NCBI GenBank assembly: GCA_001567085.1
Contig: LMZS01000177.1
Coordinates: forward strand, 1 to 64,000
DNA: 64,000 nt
Source: Chloroflexi bacterium OLB15
Lineage (GTDB): Bacteria > Chloroflexota > Anaerolineae > Aggregatilineales > Phototrophicaceae
Direction of reading: 5' to 3'
Below the pieces are notes generated by a model, which saw only the letters and a list, made by a program, of their open reading frames with translations, ran no database searches and was not told the origin of the DNA. Of the stretch, positions 29,304 to 38,448 are shown one piece after another (the first letter of the stretch is position 1; each line of letters opens with the position of its first letter). The translations under genes and the position numbers were made by a program.

Positions 29304-29332
29304 AGTATATCGTAGAGGCTGAGGGGTGTCAA
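29304..29332 (-). promoter_or_regulatory. Consensus promoter of the nuoA-I unit
   Basis: On the minus strand a perfect TTGACA (29332-29327) is followed after 17 bases by TATACT (29309-29304). Transcription would start near 29297, about 50 bases before the nuoA ATG. This is one of the best housekeeping-sigma promoters in the window. Confidence 0.85.
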
Positions 29333-29335
29333 CTT

Positions 29336-29347
29336 AGGTCGTGACCT
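29336..29347. promoter_or_regulatory. Dyad upstream of the nuo -35 element, candidate operator
   Basis: AGGTC (29336-29340) and GACCT (29343-29347) form an inverted repeat with a two-base centre. It lies three bases upstream of the nuoA -35 hexamer, centred near position -44, where class II activators often bind. The binding protein is unknown. Confidence 0.4.
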
Positions 29348-29405
29348 CAGTTTAGACTATTTTCACATATGTTATCTTTACCTGAAATCAGAATGCCCGT
29401 TCTAG

Positions 29406-29442
29406 AAAACAACAAAGACGATAGTATGCCATCGTCTTTGTT
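29406..29442 (-). terminator. Terminator after the ECF sigma operon
   Basis: AACAAAGACGAT (29411-29422) and ATCGTCTTTGTT (29431-29442) pair perfectly over 12 bases with an eight-base loop. Read on the minus strand, the stem ends TTTGTTGTTTTC, giving a fair T-tract. It ends the sigma factor operon before the nuoA promoter. Confidence 0.78.
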
Positions 29443-29469
29443 CAGCGCAGTCCGTTTATTAAGGCGGGT

Positions 29470-29845
29470 TTAGGCGGCGGTATTAGCCTCTGCCAGCGCA
29501 TTACTTTGATGCAGCAGCGCCGCGCGCCCACGCATCAAAACCAGGCCGCCTGCCAGAATAGCGACCACTACAGCCGCCAGATGCACCCGCGCAGGGAGAT
29601 AACGCACCCGCTCAACGACTGTCAGTTCCTGCCCCATCAAATCGTGGCGCAAGCGCGCGGAATAACGCTTAGATGGGCGCGCTGGCACGTATGAAGATCG
29701 CAGCTGCCGGATGAGCGGCAAAAACTGCGCCACTTCACGCAAGTTTTGGGCTGAAAAAGACGCGCGAAAGCGATTCGCCCGAAATTACAGCATCAGTGAC
29801 ATCTGTCAGTATGGTTTCGAGATCGGTGTCGGGGGCATAGCTCAT
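29470..29845 (-). CDS. Small membrane protein, likely partner of the ECF sigma factor, frameshifted
   Basis: The ATG at 29845 overlaps the sigma factor stop in an ATGA arrangement, so the two are translationally coupled. The frame breaks early; removing one C from the three C at 29778-29780 joins MSYAPDTDLETILTDVTDAVIS to ANRFRASFSAQNLREVAQFLP and gives about 124 residues. The N-terminal 80 residues are soluble and basic; one hydrophobic segment (VHLAAVVVAILAGGLVLMRG) lies near residue 95. A gene in this position with a cytoplasmic N-domain and one membrane segment is typical of anti-sigma factors, but I see no zinc-binding HxxxCxxC motif, so the anti-sigma role is inference from position. 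Confidence 0.7.
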
Positions 29846-30483
29846 GACAATTCCTGGCCTCGTTCTGAATGATGACGATTTTCGCCGTTTTGCTCGCTTT
29901 CCAGCGTTTCGCGCAGTGCCAGCAGCGTGCGGTGATATAACGATTTGACCGCGCCTTCGGTGCGATCCATGATGACGCCAATATCCGCGTTGGACATATG
30001 ATCGACAAATTTCAGATTCAGCAAAAGCTGGCGATCTTCAGGCAGTTTACGCACCGCCGCCAGCAGTGCTTCACGTTCTTCTTTGTCTAGCGCCTCATGT
30101 TCGGGCGCATCCAATTCCAGCGTTCCGGCGATGTAATCATCCAGCGGAATAATCTTGCGCCGGTTACGATCACGGTGCCAGTTGGCAACCAGATTATGCG
30201 CGATGCGATATAACCACGCCTGAAACGGGACACCGCGATCCGTATAGGTATCAATGTGCCCCATCGCCCGGAAGAAAACACGCGCCGTTAAATCTTCGGC
30301 ATCGTGGCTGTTGCCGGTGCGATAGTAGATGTAGTTATAAATCTTCTCAACATATCGCTCGTAAAGCTCGCCAAAAGCATCTTTATCGCCGGTCTTAGTT
30401 AAATCAACCAGCTCGGTGTCTTCAAGACGCTTATAGGAAGGACGCTTGTTTCGAGCGCCAATCCGCTTGCGCAGGTTAATCAT
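29842..30483 (-). CDS. ECF-type RNA polymerase sigma factor
   Basis: This group 4 sigma factor has region 2 (DAFGELYERYVEKIYNYIYYRTGNSHDAEDLTARVFFRA, then PFQAWLYRIAHNLVANWHRDR) and region 4 (LPEDRQLLLNLKFVDHMSNADIGVIMDRTEGAVKSLYHRTLLAL). There is no region 1 or 3. The open frame extends upstream to 30636, but the ATG at 30483 (MINLRKRIGARN) gives 213 residues, the usual size, and avoids overlapping the divergent glyQS gene. The ends of the two starts lie only 97 bases apart, so both promoters share this gap. Its regulon is unknown. Confidence 0.93.
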   Translation of the reverse strand: MINLRKRIGARNKRPSYKRLEDTELVDLTKTGDKDAFGELYERYVEKIYNYIYYRTGNSHDAEDLTARVFFRAMGHIDTYTDRGVPFQAWLYRIAHNLVANWHRDRNRRKIIPLDDYIAGTLELDAPEHEALDKEEREALLAAVRKLPEDRQLLLNLKFVDHMSNADIGVIMDRTEGAVKSLYHRTLLALRETLESEQNGENRHHSERGQELS

Positions 30484-30521
30484 GCTTATAACAACCCTGT
30501 CTCGCCCAAAAGGTTGCGGGT

Positions 30522-30527
30522 TATAAT
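30522..30527 (+). promoter_or_regulatory. Candidate -10 of glyQS
   Basis: A perfect TATAAT at 30522-30527 lies 53 bases before the chosen glyQS start, in the gap with the divergent sigma gene. No clear -35 is seen. Confidence 0.45.
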
Positions 30528-30579
30528 GCGTACCGTTTGAGCATATCCCCTGATCTCGTTTACGCAAATGGGCAGGTTC

Positions 30580-33500
30580 ATGACACAACCACTCAATTTC
30601 CAGGAAATTATTATGAAGCTGCACGCATTCTGGCAAACCCAGAACTGTGTGCTATGGCAACCGTACAACATTCAGGTCGGCGCAGGTACGGGTAATCCGG
30701 CTACTCTTTTGAAGGTACTTGGCCCGGAACCCTGGCGCGTGGCCTACGTAGAGCCAAGCGTTCGCCCGGACGACGGGCGCTACGGCGATAACCCGAACCG
30801 TATGCAGTATTACTACCAGTATCAGGTGATCCTGAAGCCTGATCCCGGCAACCCGCAGGAACTGTATCTGCAATCGCTGGAAGCATTAGGCATCAGTGCC
30901 CGCGAGCATGATATCCGCTTCGTGGAAGACAACTGGGAAAGCCCGGCGCTGGGAGCCTGGGGGCTTGGCTGGGAAGTATGGCTGGATGGGCAGGAAATAA
31001 CCCAGTTCACGTACTTCCAGCAGGCAGGCGGCATCGAGCTAAATCCGGTATCCGTAGAAATCACCTACGGTCTGGAACGCATCGCGATTCCGCTGCAAGG
31101 CAAAGATGCGGCATGGGATATTCAGTGGATGGGCGGGGTAGACGAAAGCGATCTGCTCTATAAGGACATCTTCCTGCAAAGCGAAATTGAACACTGCAAG
31201 TATTACTTTGAAGTGGCAGATGTTGAGGGCTTGAAGCAGGTTTTCAATATCTATGAATCGGAAAGCAAGCGGGCGCTGACAGCAGGCCTGGTCATTCCCT
31301 CTTACGACTACGTGCTGAAATGCAGCCACCTGTTTAATGTGCTGGATGCGCGCGGGGCAATCGGCGTTACCGAGCGCGCTTACTTCTTCCGGCGAATGCG
31401 CGACATGACTCGCACCGTTGCGAAGGCCTATGCCGAACAACGGCAAATGCTGGAATACCCGCTGGATAAACTGGAAAAGCTATGGTCACCCGTCAAAACG
31501 GTGGTTGTTCCAGATACCGCGAAACCCGCCGCCGCGCCTGCCGATTTTCTGCTGGAGATTGGCGTTGAAGAACTGCCCGCGCAGGATGTTGATGCGGCGC
31601 TGGCGCAGCTGCAAACAGCGGGGCCAAAATTGTTTGAAACGCTGCGACTGGCAAATGATGGGGTGAAGGTTTACGCCACCCCGCGCCGGTTGGTTATTCA
31701 TGCGGCGAATGTAGTCGCACAGCAGCCAGATCGCGAAATTTCGGCCAAAGGGCCGTCGGCAGATCGCGCCTTTGATGCCAGCGGCGCGCCAACAAAGGCT
31801 GCTGAAGGCTTCGCCCGCAGTCGTGGCATTTCTGTCTCTGATCTGAAAATTGAGGATATTGACGGCGCGAAATATGTGGTCGCGCACATCTCCGAAAAAG
31901 GCCGCCCCGCGCTTGAGGCACTCGCCGAAGAACTGCCCAAACTGATCGCCAGTATCAAGTTCGGCAAAACCATGCGCTGGAACAGCAGCGGCATCGCTTT
32001 CTCGCGCCCGATCCGCTGGTTCGCGGCGCTGCTGGGCGGTGCGGTTGTGCGGTTCACTTATGCGGATACCGAAAGCGATCGTTTTACACGCGGCTTGCGC
32101 CCTTATGGTTCGCTGGAACAGAGCGCCGAGACGCCTGCAAGCTATTTTGATCTGATCCAGAATCAGGGCATTGTGCTGGATAAAGACGCGCGTCGCTCCG
32201 TGATACAGGAACAGATCGCGGCGCTTGCAAAGTCTGTTGGCGGGCGCATCCCGGAAGATGCTGGCTTGCTGGCCGAAGTGACCAATCTGGTTGAAAGCCC
32301 GACCGCGCTGCTCGGCAGCTTTGAAGCCAAATATCTGAAACTGCCCCGTGAAGTGCTGATCACGGTGATGCGCGATAAACAGCGTTATTTCGCGGTTGAA
32401 AATGCGAGCGGTGAACTGCTGCCCTACTTCATCGCTGTACGCAACGGCGATGCCGAACATCTGGATAAGGTGACACACGGCAACGAGCAAGTGCTGCGCG
32501 CTCGTTTCAGCGACGCCGCGTATTTCTTCTCGCAAGACGTGAAGAAGAAGCTGCCTGAATTTCTGCCGCGCCTTTCTACACTCACGTTTCAGGAAAAGCT
32601 CGGCTCAATGCTGGATAAGAACGAGCGCATCACCAAAATCGTGCCGCAGCTTGGCGCGCTGCTGCCCTACGCCACGCCGCAAGATGTGAGCGTTGCGCAA
32701 AATGCCTCGCGCATACTAAAAGCTGATCTCGCCACGCAAATGGTCGTGGAAATGACTTCACTGCAAGGCACGATGGGCAGGGAATATGCGCTGCTTAGCG
32801 GCGAATCGCCAGATGTGGCAAATGCCATCTACGAGCATTGGCTGCCGCGCAACGCTGAAGACGCGCTGCCGGAAAGCGCTGCCGGGACGATTCTGGCGCT
32901 GGCGGATCGGCTGGACAGCCTGACGGGATTGTTCGCAGCAGGTCTGGCGCCGCAATCTACAGCCGATCCATATGGCTTACGCCGCGCAGCATTGGGCATT
33001 GTTCTGATCACGGTAAATAAAGGCTTGAATATCAATCTGCGAGACGCGGTAGATATTGCTGCTGACGCCCAGCCGATCCCGGTTACGCCGGAGGTACGCG
33101 CACAGGTTGTAGAATTTATCGGCGGCAGGCTGCGCTCGTGGCTAGACGATCAAGGCTGGCAACCGGATGTGCTGGCGGCAGTGTTGGCAGAACAGAGCGC
33201 CAACCCACTGCGTGCGGTTGAAGGTGTGCGCGAACTTAGCGCGTGGGTTGGCAAACCAGATTGGACGCAACTTCTGGATGGGTTCGCCCGCTGCGTGCGT
33301 ATCACCCGCGCTGAAAAAGAGATGTTCGCCGTTGTGCCAGATCGGCTGGAAGAAGAAGCCGAACGTGAACTTTATGCCGCCTATCAAACCGCTGGTAGTT
33401 CGCTCAGCGCTGATAGCAACGTGGATGCGTTCCTGAATGCCTTCGCGCCGATGCTGCCCGCCGTAACCCGTTTCTTCGATGAAGTGCTGGTGAATGCGCC

Positions 33501-33597
33501 AGACATGGCGGTACGTCAAAATCGTATCGGCTTATTGCAGGCCATCAGCGCGATGCAAAAAGGCCGCGCCGATTTGAGCTTGCTAAGCGGTTTCTAA
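30580..33597 (+). CDS. glyQS: Glycyl-tRNA synthetase, alpha and beta subunits fused
   Basis: The enzyme charges tRNA-Gly with glycine. Most bacteria with this type have separate GlyQ (about 300 residues) and GlyS (about 690); here they are one chain of about 1005 residues. Residues 1-285 are the alpha catalytic part: [37 protein letters not shown], and [23 protein letters not shown] short Pro/Ala linker ([16 protein letters not shown]) leads to the beta part, starting [18 protein letters not shown]. The beta part includes [30 protein letters not shown], an HD-like region and a C-terminal anticodon-binding region. The ATG at 30580 has GGCAGG upstream; one at 30568 is possible. Fused GlyRS is known in some phyla, for example Chlamydiae. 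Confidence 0.96.
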   Translation: MTQPLNFQEIIMKLHAFWQTQNCVLWQPYNIQVGAGTGNPATLLKVLGPEPWRVAYVEPSVRPDDGRYGDNPNRMQYYYQYQVILKPDPGNPQELYLQSLEALGISAREHDIRFVEDNWESPALGAWGLGWEVWLDGQEITQFTYFQQAGGIELNPVSVEITYGLERIAIPLQGKDAAWDIQWMGGVDESDLLYKDIFLQSEIEHCKYYFEVADVEGLKQVFNIYESESKRALTAGLVIPSYDYVLKCSHLFNVLDARGAIGVTERAYFFRRMRDMTRTVAKAYAEQRQMLEYPLDKLEKLWSPVKTVVVPDTAKPAAAPADFLLEIGVEELPAQDVDAALAQLQTAGPKLFETLRLANDGVKVYATPRRLVIHAANVVAQQPDREISAKGPSADRAFDASGAPTKAAEGFARSRGISVSDLKIEDIDGAKYVVAHISEKGRPALEALAEELPKLIASIKFGKTMRWNSSGIAFSRPIRWFAALLGGAVVRFTYADTESDRFTRGLRPYGSLEQSAETPASYFDLIQNQGIVLDKDARRSVIQEQIAALAKSVGGRIPEDAGLLAEVTNLVESPTALLGSFEAKYLKLPREVLITVMRDKQRYFAVENASGELLPYFIAVRNGDAEHLDKVTHGNEQVLRARFSDAAYFFSQDVKKKLPEFLPRLSTLTFQEKLGSMLDKNERITKIVPQLGALLPYATPQDVSVAQNASRILKADLATQMVVEMTSLQGTMGREYALLSGESPDVANAIYEHWLPRNAEDALPESAAGTILALADRLDSLTGLFAAGLAPQSTADPYGLRRAALGIVLITVNKGLNINLRDAVDIAADAQPIPVTPEVRAQVVEFIGGRLRSWLDDQGWQPDVLAAVLAEQSANPLRAVEGVRELSAWVGKPDWTQLLDGFARCVRITRAEKEMFAVVPDRLEEEAERELYAAYQTAGSSLSADSNVDAFLNAFAPMLPAVTRFFDEVLVNAPDMAVRQNRIGLLQAISAMQKGRADLSLLSGF

Positions 33598-33609
33598 CAA
33601 TGTAGGTGC

Positions 33610-33649
33610 CCCGCTTCCTCTCCAAATTTCGAGAGGGGGCGGGTTTTTT
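33610..33649 (+). terminator. Intrinsic terminator of glyQS
   Basis: The segment 33610-33622 pairs with 33631-33643 (13 pairs including two T-G pairs, eight-base loop), followed by six T at 33644-33649. It lies just after the glyQS stop. Confidence 0.9.
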
Positions 33650-33714
33650 ATGGCGCAGCGTAAAGCTGGCTATCATAGCTATCCATTCCATTGATGGCGG
33701 GGTGAGGGACATAG

Positions 33715-34677
33715 ATGCGCGTTTTCGAGATCAACGATCACGGACTGGAAGAACTTCAAAGCCCAAACATTCCAGACCTCTTGAATCAGGAAACGCCGAA
33801 TCCAATCTGGATTGACATGATCGGCCCCTCACCCGAAGACATCCAATTGATGCGGGATGTTTTCAAATTTCACATGCTTGCCATCGAAGACACGGTGAAT
33901 AAGCGCCAGCGCCCCAAAATTGAAGATTACGGCAATCATTTTTTTCTGATCTTAAACCCGGCATCCCTAAAGCAGCAGGAACTGGACATTCGTGAACTGG
34001 ACGTGTTTTTCGGGCGAAATTTCATCGTCACCGTACACCAGAATGACGAACACATCATTGATAAAGTGATGACAACCTGCCGCAACCGGTGGTCAGCCAG
34101 AAAGCGCCTGAGCCTTGGTGTCGTTTTGTACTCACTGGTGGATCAGGTGGTAGATTTGTACTTCCCGATACTGGATATGCTGGAAGATGAAATTGACAAT
34201 ATCGGTGAGGAAGTAGTCAAAGTTCCAAATCAGGTATATCTGCGCCGCCTGCTGGAGATCAAACGTTCGCTAGCAGAAATGTGGCGTATCACCACCCAGC
34301 AGCGCGACGCGGTCAATCTGCTCTCACGCGAAGATCAGGAACTGATCAAAGACGACTCGCTGCGCTATTTTCTGCGCGACGTTTACGACCATATCATCCG
34401 CCTGAGTGACACGATCAACATCTTGCGGGACACATTGCTAAGCACCGTTGATCTGTACTTTTCTTCACAGTCCAACCGGCTGAACGTGGTGGTGCAGCGG
34501 CTGACCTTCATCACCATTGGCATCGGCGTGCTGACGGTGATCAGCGGCTTTTACGGCATGAACTTTCTGGATACGTGGCCGCCTTTCGGTTCGCCCTACG
34601 GGGTGCTGTTCGTGCTGCTCATCATGGGCATCGGCATCCTGACCGTTCTGTACTTTGCGCGGCGAACAGAGAAATAG
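33715..34677 (+). CDS. corA: CorA-family magnesium/divalent cation transporter
   Basis: CorA forms a pentameric channel for Mg2+ (some members Co2+, Ni2+ or Zn2+ efflux). The 320-residue protein has a large soluble N-terminal domain with long helices (residues about 1-255), then two membrane helices at the C-terminus. The diagnostic GMN motif is present in FYGMNF near the end of helix 1, and the usual basic end follows helix 2 (FARRTEK). The start at 33715 is preceded by GGGGTGAGGGAC. It is a single-gene unit between the glyQS terminator and a convergent gene. Confidence 0.95.
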   Translation: MRVFEINDHGLEELQSPNIPDLLNQETPNPIWIDMIGPSPEDIQLMRDVFKFHMLAIEDTVNKRQRPKIEDYGNHFFLILNPASLKQQELDIRELDVFFGRNFIVTVHQNDEHIIDKVMTTCRNRWSARKRLSLGVVLYSLVDQVVDLYFPILDMLEDEIDNIGEEVVKVPNQVYLRRLLEIKRSLAEMWRITTQQRDAVNLLSREDQELIKDDSLRYFLRDVYDHIIRLSDTINILRDTLLSTVDLYFSSQSNRLNVVVQRLTFITIGIGVLTVISGFYGMNFLDTWPPFGSPYGVLFVLLIMGIGILTVLYFARRTEK

Positions 34678-34679
34678 TC

Positions 34680-35381
34680 TCAGCGTTCGTATTCGCTGCC
34701 AAAAACGTTCTGTAATCCGCCAATCACATTCACCGCCCGTGACCAGCTTGTGCCTTCCTCGCCCACAGGTTTGCCGTCACCCCGTTCCCCCGAACGCGCC
34801 ATGAACAAATCAAGTTCAGCCAGCAGTTTTTTCCAGATGGCACGCTGCGCCTGAACAAACTTCGTTCGCGCGTCCTGCGGCATGGCATGTTCCATCATGC
34901 GCCGTACATGCGTCAAACACAGCCCCTGCGACTGTTGAAAGGCTTGCACAAAGGCGTGATCCGCCAGCCCGTCAGCAAACACCTGCGTATACAGGCGCTC
35001 ACTGGCTTCAACCGTTACGCAGCAAGGACAGCGTTTAGAAGGCTTAAGTTTTTCGCTGATCTGACGGCCTCCGCTGTTGCGACGCAGCTTGTTCACCGGC
35101 AGGCTGCCAGCAGAGTCTAAAACGCTCAGCACTTCGTCAATGGCCGCTTCATAAAGAGTCGCCATAGGCACGCTGTAGCCGCGTGTTTCGCGCAGCAGCT
35201 GGCTGTGTACCGCGCACACGCCGCGACTGGCTCGAAACTTTTGCTGCGATGAAGGATCTACCGACGATTCATACAGCAAACCATCAACGAAGCGGCGCAC
35301 ATCGTTTTGTATCAGGCGGCAAATCGGGCATTCGGGCTGCGCCATCAAAGCGATCAGGTCAAACTGACTGTAGACAGCCAC
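34680..35381 (-). CDS. Cys-rich DUF6062-like protein
   Basis: This 233-residue protein has two similar halves, each with a CPxC pair and a GxCxxH element: CPICRLIQND and GVCAVHSQLL in the first, CPCCVTVEAS and GLCLTHVRRM in the second. The pattern is that of the DUF6062 family, common in Chloroflexota and Firmicutes, whose function is unknown. Paired Cys and His sets suggest metal binding, but that is inference. No signal peptide or membrane segment is seen. It ends two bases after the convergent corA stop and starts two bases before the esterase stop, so it follows the esterase in one unit. Confidence 0.75.
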   Translation of the reverse strand: MAVYSQFDLIALMAQPECPICRLIQNDVRRFVDGLLYESSVDPSSQQKFRASRGVCAVHSQLLRETRGYSVPMATLYEAAIDEVLSVLDSAGSLPVNKLRRNSGGRQISEKLKPSKRCPCCVTVEASERLYTQVFADGLADHAFVQAFQQSQGLCLTHVRRMMEHAMPQDARTKFVQAQRAIWKKLLAELDLFMARSGERGDGKPVGEEGTSWSRAVNVIGGLQNVFGSEYER

Positions 35382-35383
35382 GC

Positions 35384-36361
35384 TTAGGCTAGGAAAAACT
35401 TGGCGTTCAAGTAATCAAGTTTGGACTGCGTTTGAAGGATTCCGCCGCCTTCATGGTTATTGAATTTATACTGGCGGATTTCCTTTCGCGCTGTCACCTG
35501 ATTATAGGCCGCGTAGATCGTTGACGGCGGGCAAATTGTGTCCATCAAAGCCACCGAATACAGGCAATCTGCCTTGCAGCGGGCAGCCAGATTCATGCCG
35601 TCGAAATAACTCAGCGTTTCAAAAACGCGGTCTATATGGCCGCGATGAACCGAAAGGTATCTGCTGATTTCTGTGTATGGCGCATCGGGCGTAATTTCAA
35701 CTGCGCGGCGGAAATGGCATAGAAACGGCACATCGGGCATGCACACGCTGACAGCATCGGGAACCAGGCCAGCCGCAGCAATGCTCAAGCCCCCGCCCTG
35801 GCTGCCACCGGTAACGGCAATCCGCGCGGGATCAACATGGGCGTGATCGCGCATCGTTTCTACCGCGCGAACGGCATCGGCATACACACGACGGTAATAG
35901 TAGGTTTGGGGATCGAGAATGCCCTGCGTCATAAAGCCGGGGAAAAATGGATTCGCGCCATCTGGCAAATCTGGCGTATCGCCAAAAGACCACGCGCTGC
36001 CCTGACCGCGTGTATCCATCACCATGAAGGCATAGCCAGCAGAAGGCCATACGAGATAGCTTAACGGCAGGTTGCGACCGCCGCCGTAGCCGAGAAATTC
36101 TACTACTGCCGGCAATTTGCCATTTGTGCCTACAGGTTCGATATACCAGCCTTTGACCGATTGGCCACCGTAGCCGGAAAACGTGACATCATACACGTCC
36201 AGCGTTTTGAGGCCGCTGTGTACGCGCTCAAACTTTGGCGGGGCGGCTTTACGGCGGGCATCATCCAGCGTTTCTGCCCAGAACGCATCAAAATCGGTAG
36301 GCTCGTCGCGATCAGGACGATAATCAACCAGTTGATCAGGGGAAAGATCAAAAAGCGGCAT
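35384..36361 (-). CDS. Acetylxylan esterase / cephalosporin-C deacetylase family hydrolase
   Basis: The 325-residue length and motifs match carbohydrate esterase family 7 (AXE1), alpha/beta hydrolases that deacetylate xylo-oligosaccharides and other small acetyl esters. Visible: the N-terminal PTDFDAFWAETLDDAR, YDVTFSGYGGQSVKGWYIEP, the RGQG element in MDTRGQGSAW, the nucleophile elbow GGSQGGGLS, the acid region MDTICPPSTIYAAYN, and the final His in FNNHEGGG. No signal peptide is seen, so it is cytoplasmic, suited to taken-up acetylated oligosaccharides. It starts the small unit with the DUF6062-like gene. Confidence 0.93.
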   Translation of the reverse strand: MPLFDLSPDQLVDYRPDRDEPTDFDAFWAETLDDARRKAAPPKFERVHSGLKTLDVYDVTFSGYGGQSVKGWYIEPVGTNGKLPAVVEFLGYGGGRNLPLSYLVWPSAGYAFMVMDTRGQGSAWSFGDTPDLPDGANPFFPGFMTQGILDPQTYYYRRVYADAVRAVETMRDHAHVDPARIAVTGGSQGGGLSIAAAGLVPDAVSVCMPDVPFLCHFRRAVEITPDAPYTEISRYLSVHRGHIDRVFETLSYFDGMNLAARCKADCLYSVALMDTICPPSTIYAAYNQVTARKEIRQYKFNNHEGGGILQTQSKLDYLNAKFFLA

Positions 36362-36415
36362 TCTGAAAATCTCCGGGGTGAAGAAAATATAACTGCGGCA
36401 CTAAACCCATTCGTT

Positions 36416-37390
36416 TTAGCTTTTAAGCTTCAACTGCATATAAGCCTCTTCATCAAACCCAAGCGCCGAATAGAATGCCCGCGCGCGATCATTGGCGCGC
36501 TGCTCATTGATCATCAGCAAATGCAAATTCAGGCGCTCGGCGCGGCGCATAGCCGCTTCCAGCAGGGCTGCGCCTACACCGCGACGCTGATAGGTAGGCA
36601 GCACCGCCATATCGTTGATCAGACCGCGCCCTTCGGTGAGCGCGCGCACAATCGAAAGCGCCACAAAGCCGATAATCAGCGGCGGCTGTTGTTTAGCAAC
36701 GGCCACAAATACCTCAAGCGAATCGGTTTCACGCAGGCGCTGAAACACTTCACGCCAGCTTTCTCGCTCTAGCTCACGATTAGCTGAAATCAGCGCCAGC
36801 AGCGCCATAAGTTCATTCGCATCGCTGGATTCTACCGGACGGATGAAGAAATCAGGCTGTTCATCTTCAGGCGCGGCAGGCACCTTATGCGGCGACTGTG
36901 ATCTTTCAAGCCACTGTGAAATTGCCTCGCGATGCGTGCGGAATGGCAGCAGCGGCAGTTCTTCTGGCTGGAAAACTTTTGCTTCCGATGCATCGTCGCC
37001 ACCGCGCAGTTCTCCGTCAATCGGCTTTGCGCGGTAAAACACCATCAAGCCGCTTATCGGCGGGCCTTCGGGAAACGAATTGACACCCGCCAGCTCAAGC
37101 AGTTCAACGCGCAGGCCCGTTTCTTCAAAAGCCTCACGGACGGCGGCATCTTCGGCGCTTTCATCTGATTCAATATAGCCGCTCGGCAGCGCCCAACGCC
37201 CTTGATGCGGCGGGTTATTGCGGCGAATCAGCACGATGCCGCCATCCATCTCAATCAGGATGCCAACGGCGGGCACCGGATTAACGTAATGCACATAGCC
37301 ACAGTTGCTACAAGCTTGACGAATGCGCCCGCCTTCTTCGCGCTCGCCTAGCTCATGACCACAAACCGGGCAGTAGACAAGCCGCTTCAT
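36416..37390 (-). CDS. Zinc-ribbon Nudix hydrolase fused to a GNAT acetyltransferase
   Basis: The 324-residue protein has three parts. Residues 1-35 are a four-Cys zinc ribbon (YCPVCGHELG and CSNCGYVHY). Residues about 38-155 are a Nudix domain with a full Nudix box: GYIESDESAEDAAVREAFEE followed by TGL. Residues about 175-324 are a GNAT domain with the acetyl-CoA site LPTYQRRGVGAALLEAAM. The ribbon plus Nudix layout recalls NudC-like pyrophosphatases. The linked acetyltransferase suggests a two-step modification of one substrate or coupled regulation, but neither substrate can be predicted. The start overlaps the stop of the downstream LysM gene in ATGA form. Confidence 0.9.
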   Translation of the reverse strand: MKRLVYCPVCGHELGEREEGGRIRQACSNCGYVHYVNPVPAVGILIEMDGGIVLIRRNNPPHQGRWALPSGYIESDESAEDAAVREAFEETGLRVELLELAGVNSFPEGPPISGLMVFYRAKPIDGELRGGDDASEAKVFQPEELPLLPFRTHREAISQWLERSQSPHKVPAAPEDEQPDFFIRPVESSDANELMALLALISANRELERESWREVFQRLRETDSLEVFVAVAKQQPPLIIGFVALSIVRALTEGRGLINDMAVLPTYQRRGVGAALLEAAMRRAERLNLHLLMINEQRANDRARAFYSALGFDEEAYMQLKLKS

Positions 37391-38304
37391 TCGCCGTTTG
37401 GAATAACCAGTTCCTGCCCGATTTGCAGCGCATCCGGGTTAGAGAGGTTATTCGCCTGAACAATTGCATCAACGGTTACGCCATAGCGTTGGGCAATCAC
37501 AAACAGGCTGTCGCCAGAGCGCACGATATGGATGGTTTGCCCGCCCGTCGTCGTTTGAGAGGGTGAATCCCCGGTAAACGGCGCAACCGTCGGGATTCTG
37601 GTGCCAACATTGACACCGTTACCCGTGTTCGCAGCAGAATCATCATCGCAGCCGGGCAAGCGCAGTTGATCGCCAGGGTAAATGATCGGCGGGTCGCCTG
37701 TCAGATCGGGGTTTTCAGCGATGATTTCCTCCACCGTAAAATTATTTGCGCTGGCAATTGCAAACAAGCTGTCACCGGAAGCAACTACATACAAACAGGC
37801 TTCATCAATTTCAAACATTGAAGTTGGCGTGATCAAACCGGAAGGCGTGGCGGTGCGTCCGGTCAGGGGTGCCAACGCTGTTTGTGAACTCTGCGCCGGA
37901 GAAGGTGTATCCGGCGTGGTGAAACCCAGCGGAACGCCGGGGGTAATAAACTGCGGAGTAAGCGTCGCTACACTTGCCGGGTTTGTGGCAATGACCAGCG
38001 TAACCAACTGCGGAGCTGACGCTGATGGCGTACTATTGCCCTCCGATGGTGTTAAAGTAAGCGAAACGGCGGGGCTGCTTAACGGATTTTCAGCAGCAGT
38101 AGGAGTATCATTAATATCTGCTGTTGCTGCTTCAATGTTCTCTACCTCTCCCTCTGGCGTGTTAGCTTGAGGGGTGATCGCCACCGTCAACGGCGCAGTT
38201 GGTATTATCGACTCGCCAGCCGGACGAAAACACCCTGTTAGCGTAACCGCCATCAGCAACAGTAAAAGCAACAATCGAAGCGTAGATCGCACAGGACCCG
38301 GCAT
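37387..38304 (-). CDS. Lipoprotein with two LysM domains
   Basis: The 305-residue protein begins with a basic n-region, a poly-Leu core and the lipobox LTGC, so it is membrane-anchored outside the cell. Residues about 35-165 are a low-complexity Thr/Pro/Ser/Ala stalk. Two LysM domains follow: YVVASGDSLFAIASANNFTVEE with NPDLTGDPPIIYPGDQLRLP, and IHIVRSGDSLFVIAQRYGVTVDAIVQ with NNLSNPDALQIGQELVIP. LysM binds peptidoglycan or chitin-like glycans. It is transcribed ahead of the Nudix-GNAT gene (ATGA overlap) and divergent from the response regulator. Confidence 0.9.
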   Translation of the reverse strand: MPGPVRSTLRLLLLLLLMAVTLTGCFRPAGESIIPTAPLTVAITPQANTPEGEVENIEAATADINDTPTAAENPLSSPAVSLTLTPSEGNSTPSASAPQLVTLVIATNPASVATLTPQFITPGVPLGFTTPDTPSPAQSSQTALAPLTGRTATPSGLITPTSMFEIDEACLYVVASGDSLFAIASANNFTVEEIIAENPDLTGDPPIIYPGDQLRLPGCDDDSAANTGNGVNVGTRIPTVAPFTGDSPSQTTTGGQTIHIVRSGDSLFVIAQRYGVTVDAIVQANNLSNPDALQIGQELVIPNGE

Positions 38305-38448
38305 TTCACTACCCGCCTTCGTATACTCAATGCCGCGATATTACAACACCGTGTTCGATTGCACAAAGACACCGTTTCCGGTAAAAACCGCGAGCGTAGC
38401 TTTTATTACTGTGACGCAAGACGAAACGCTATCAACTAAAAGGAGTAC

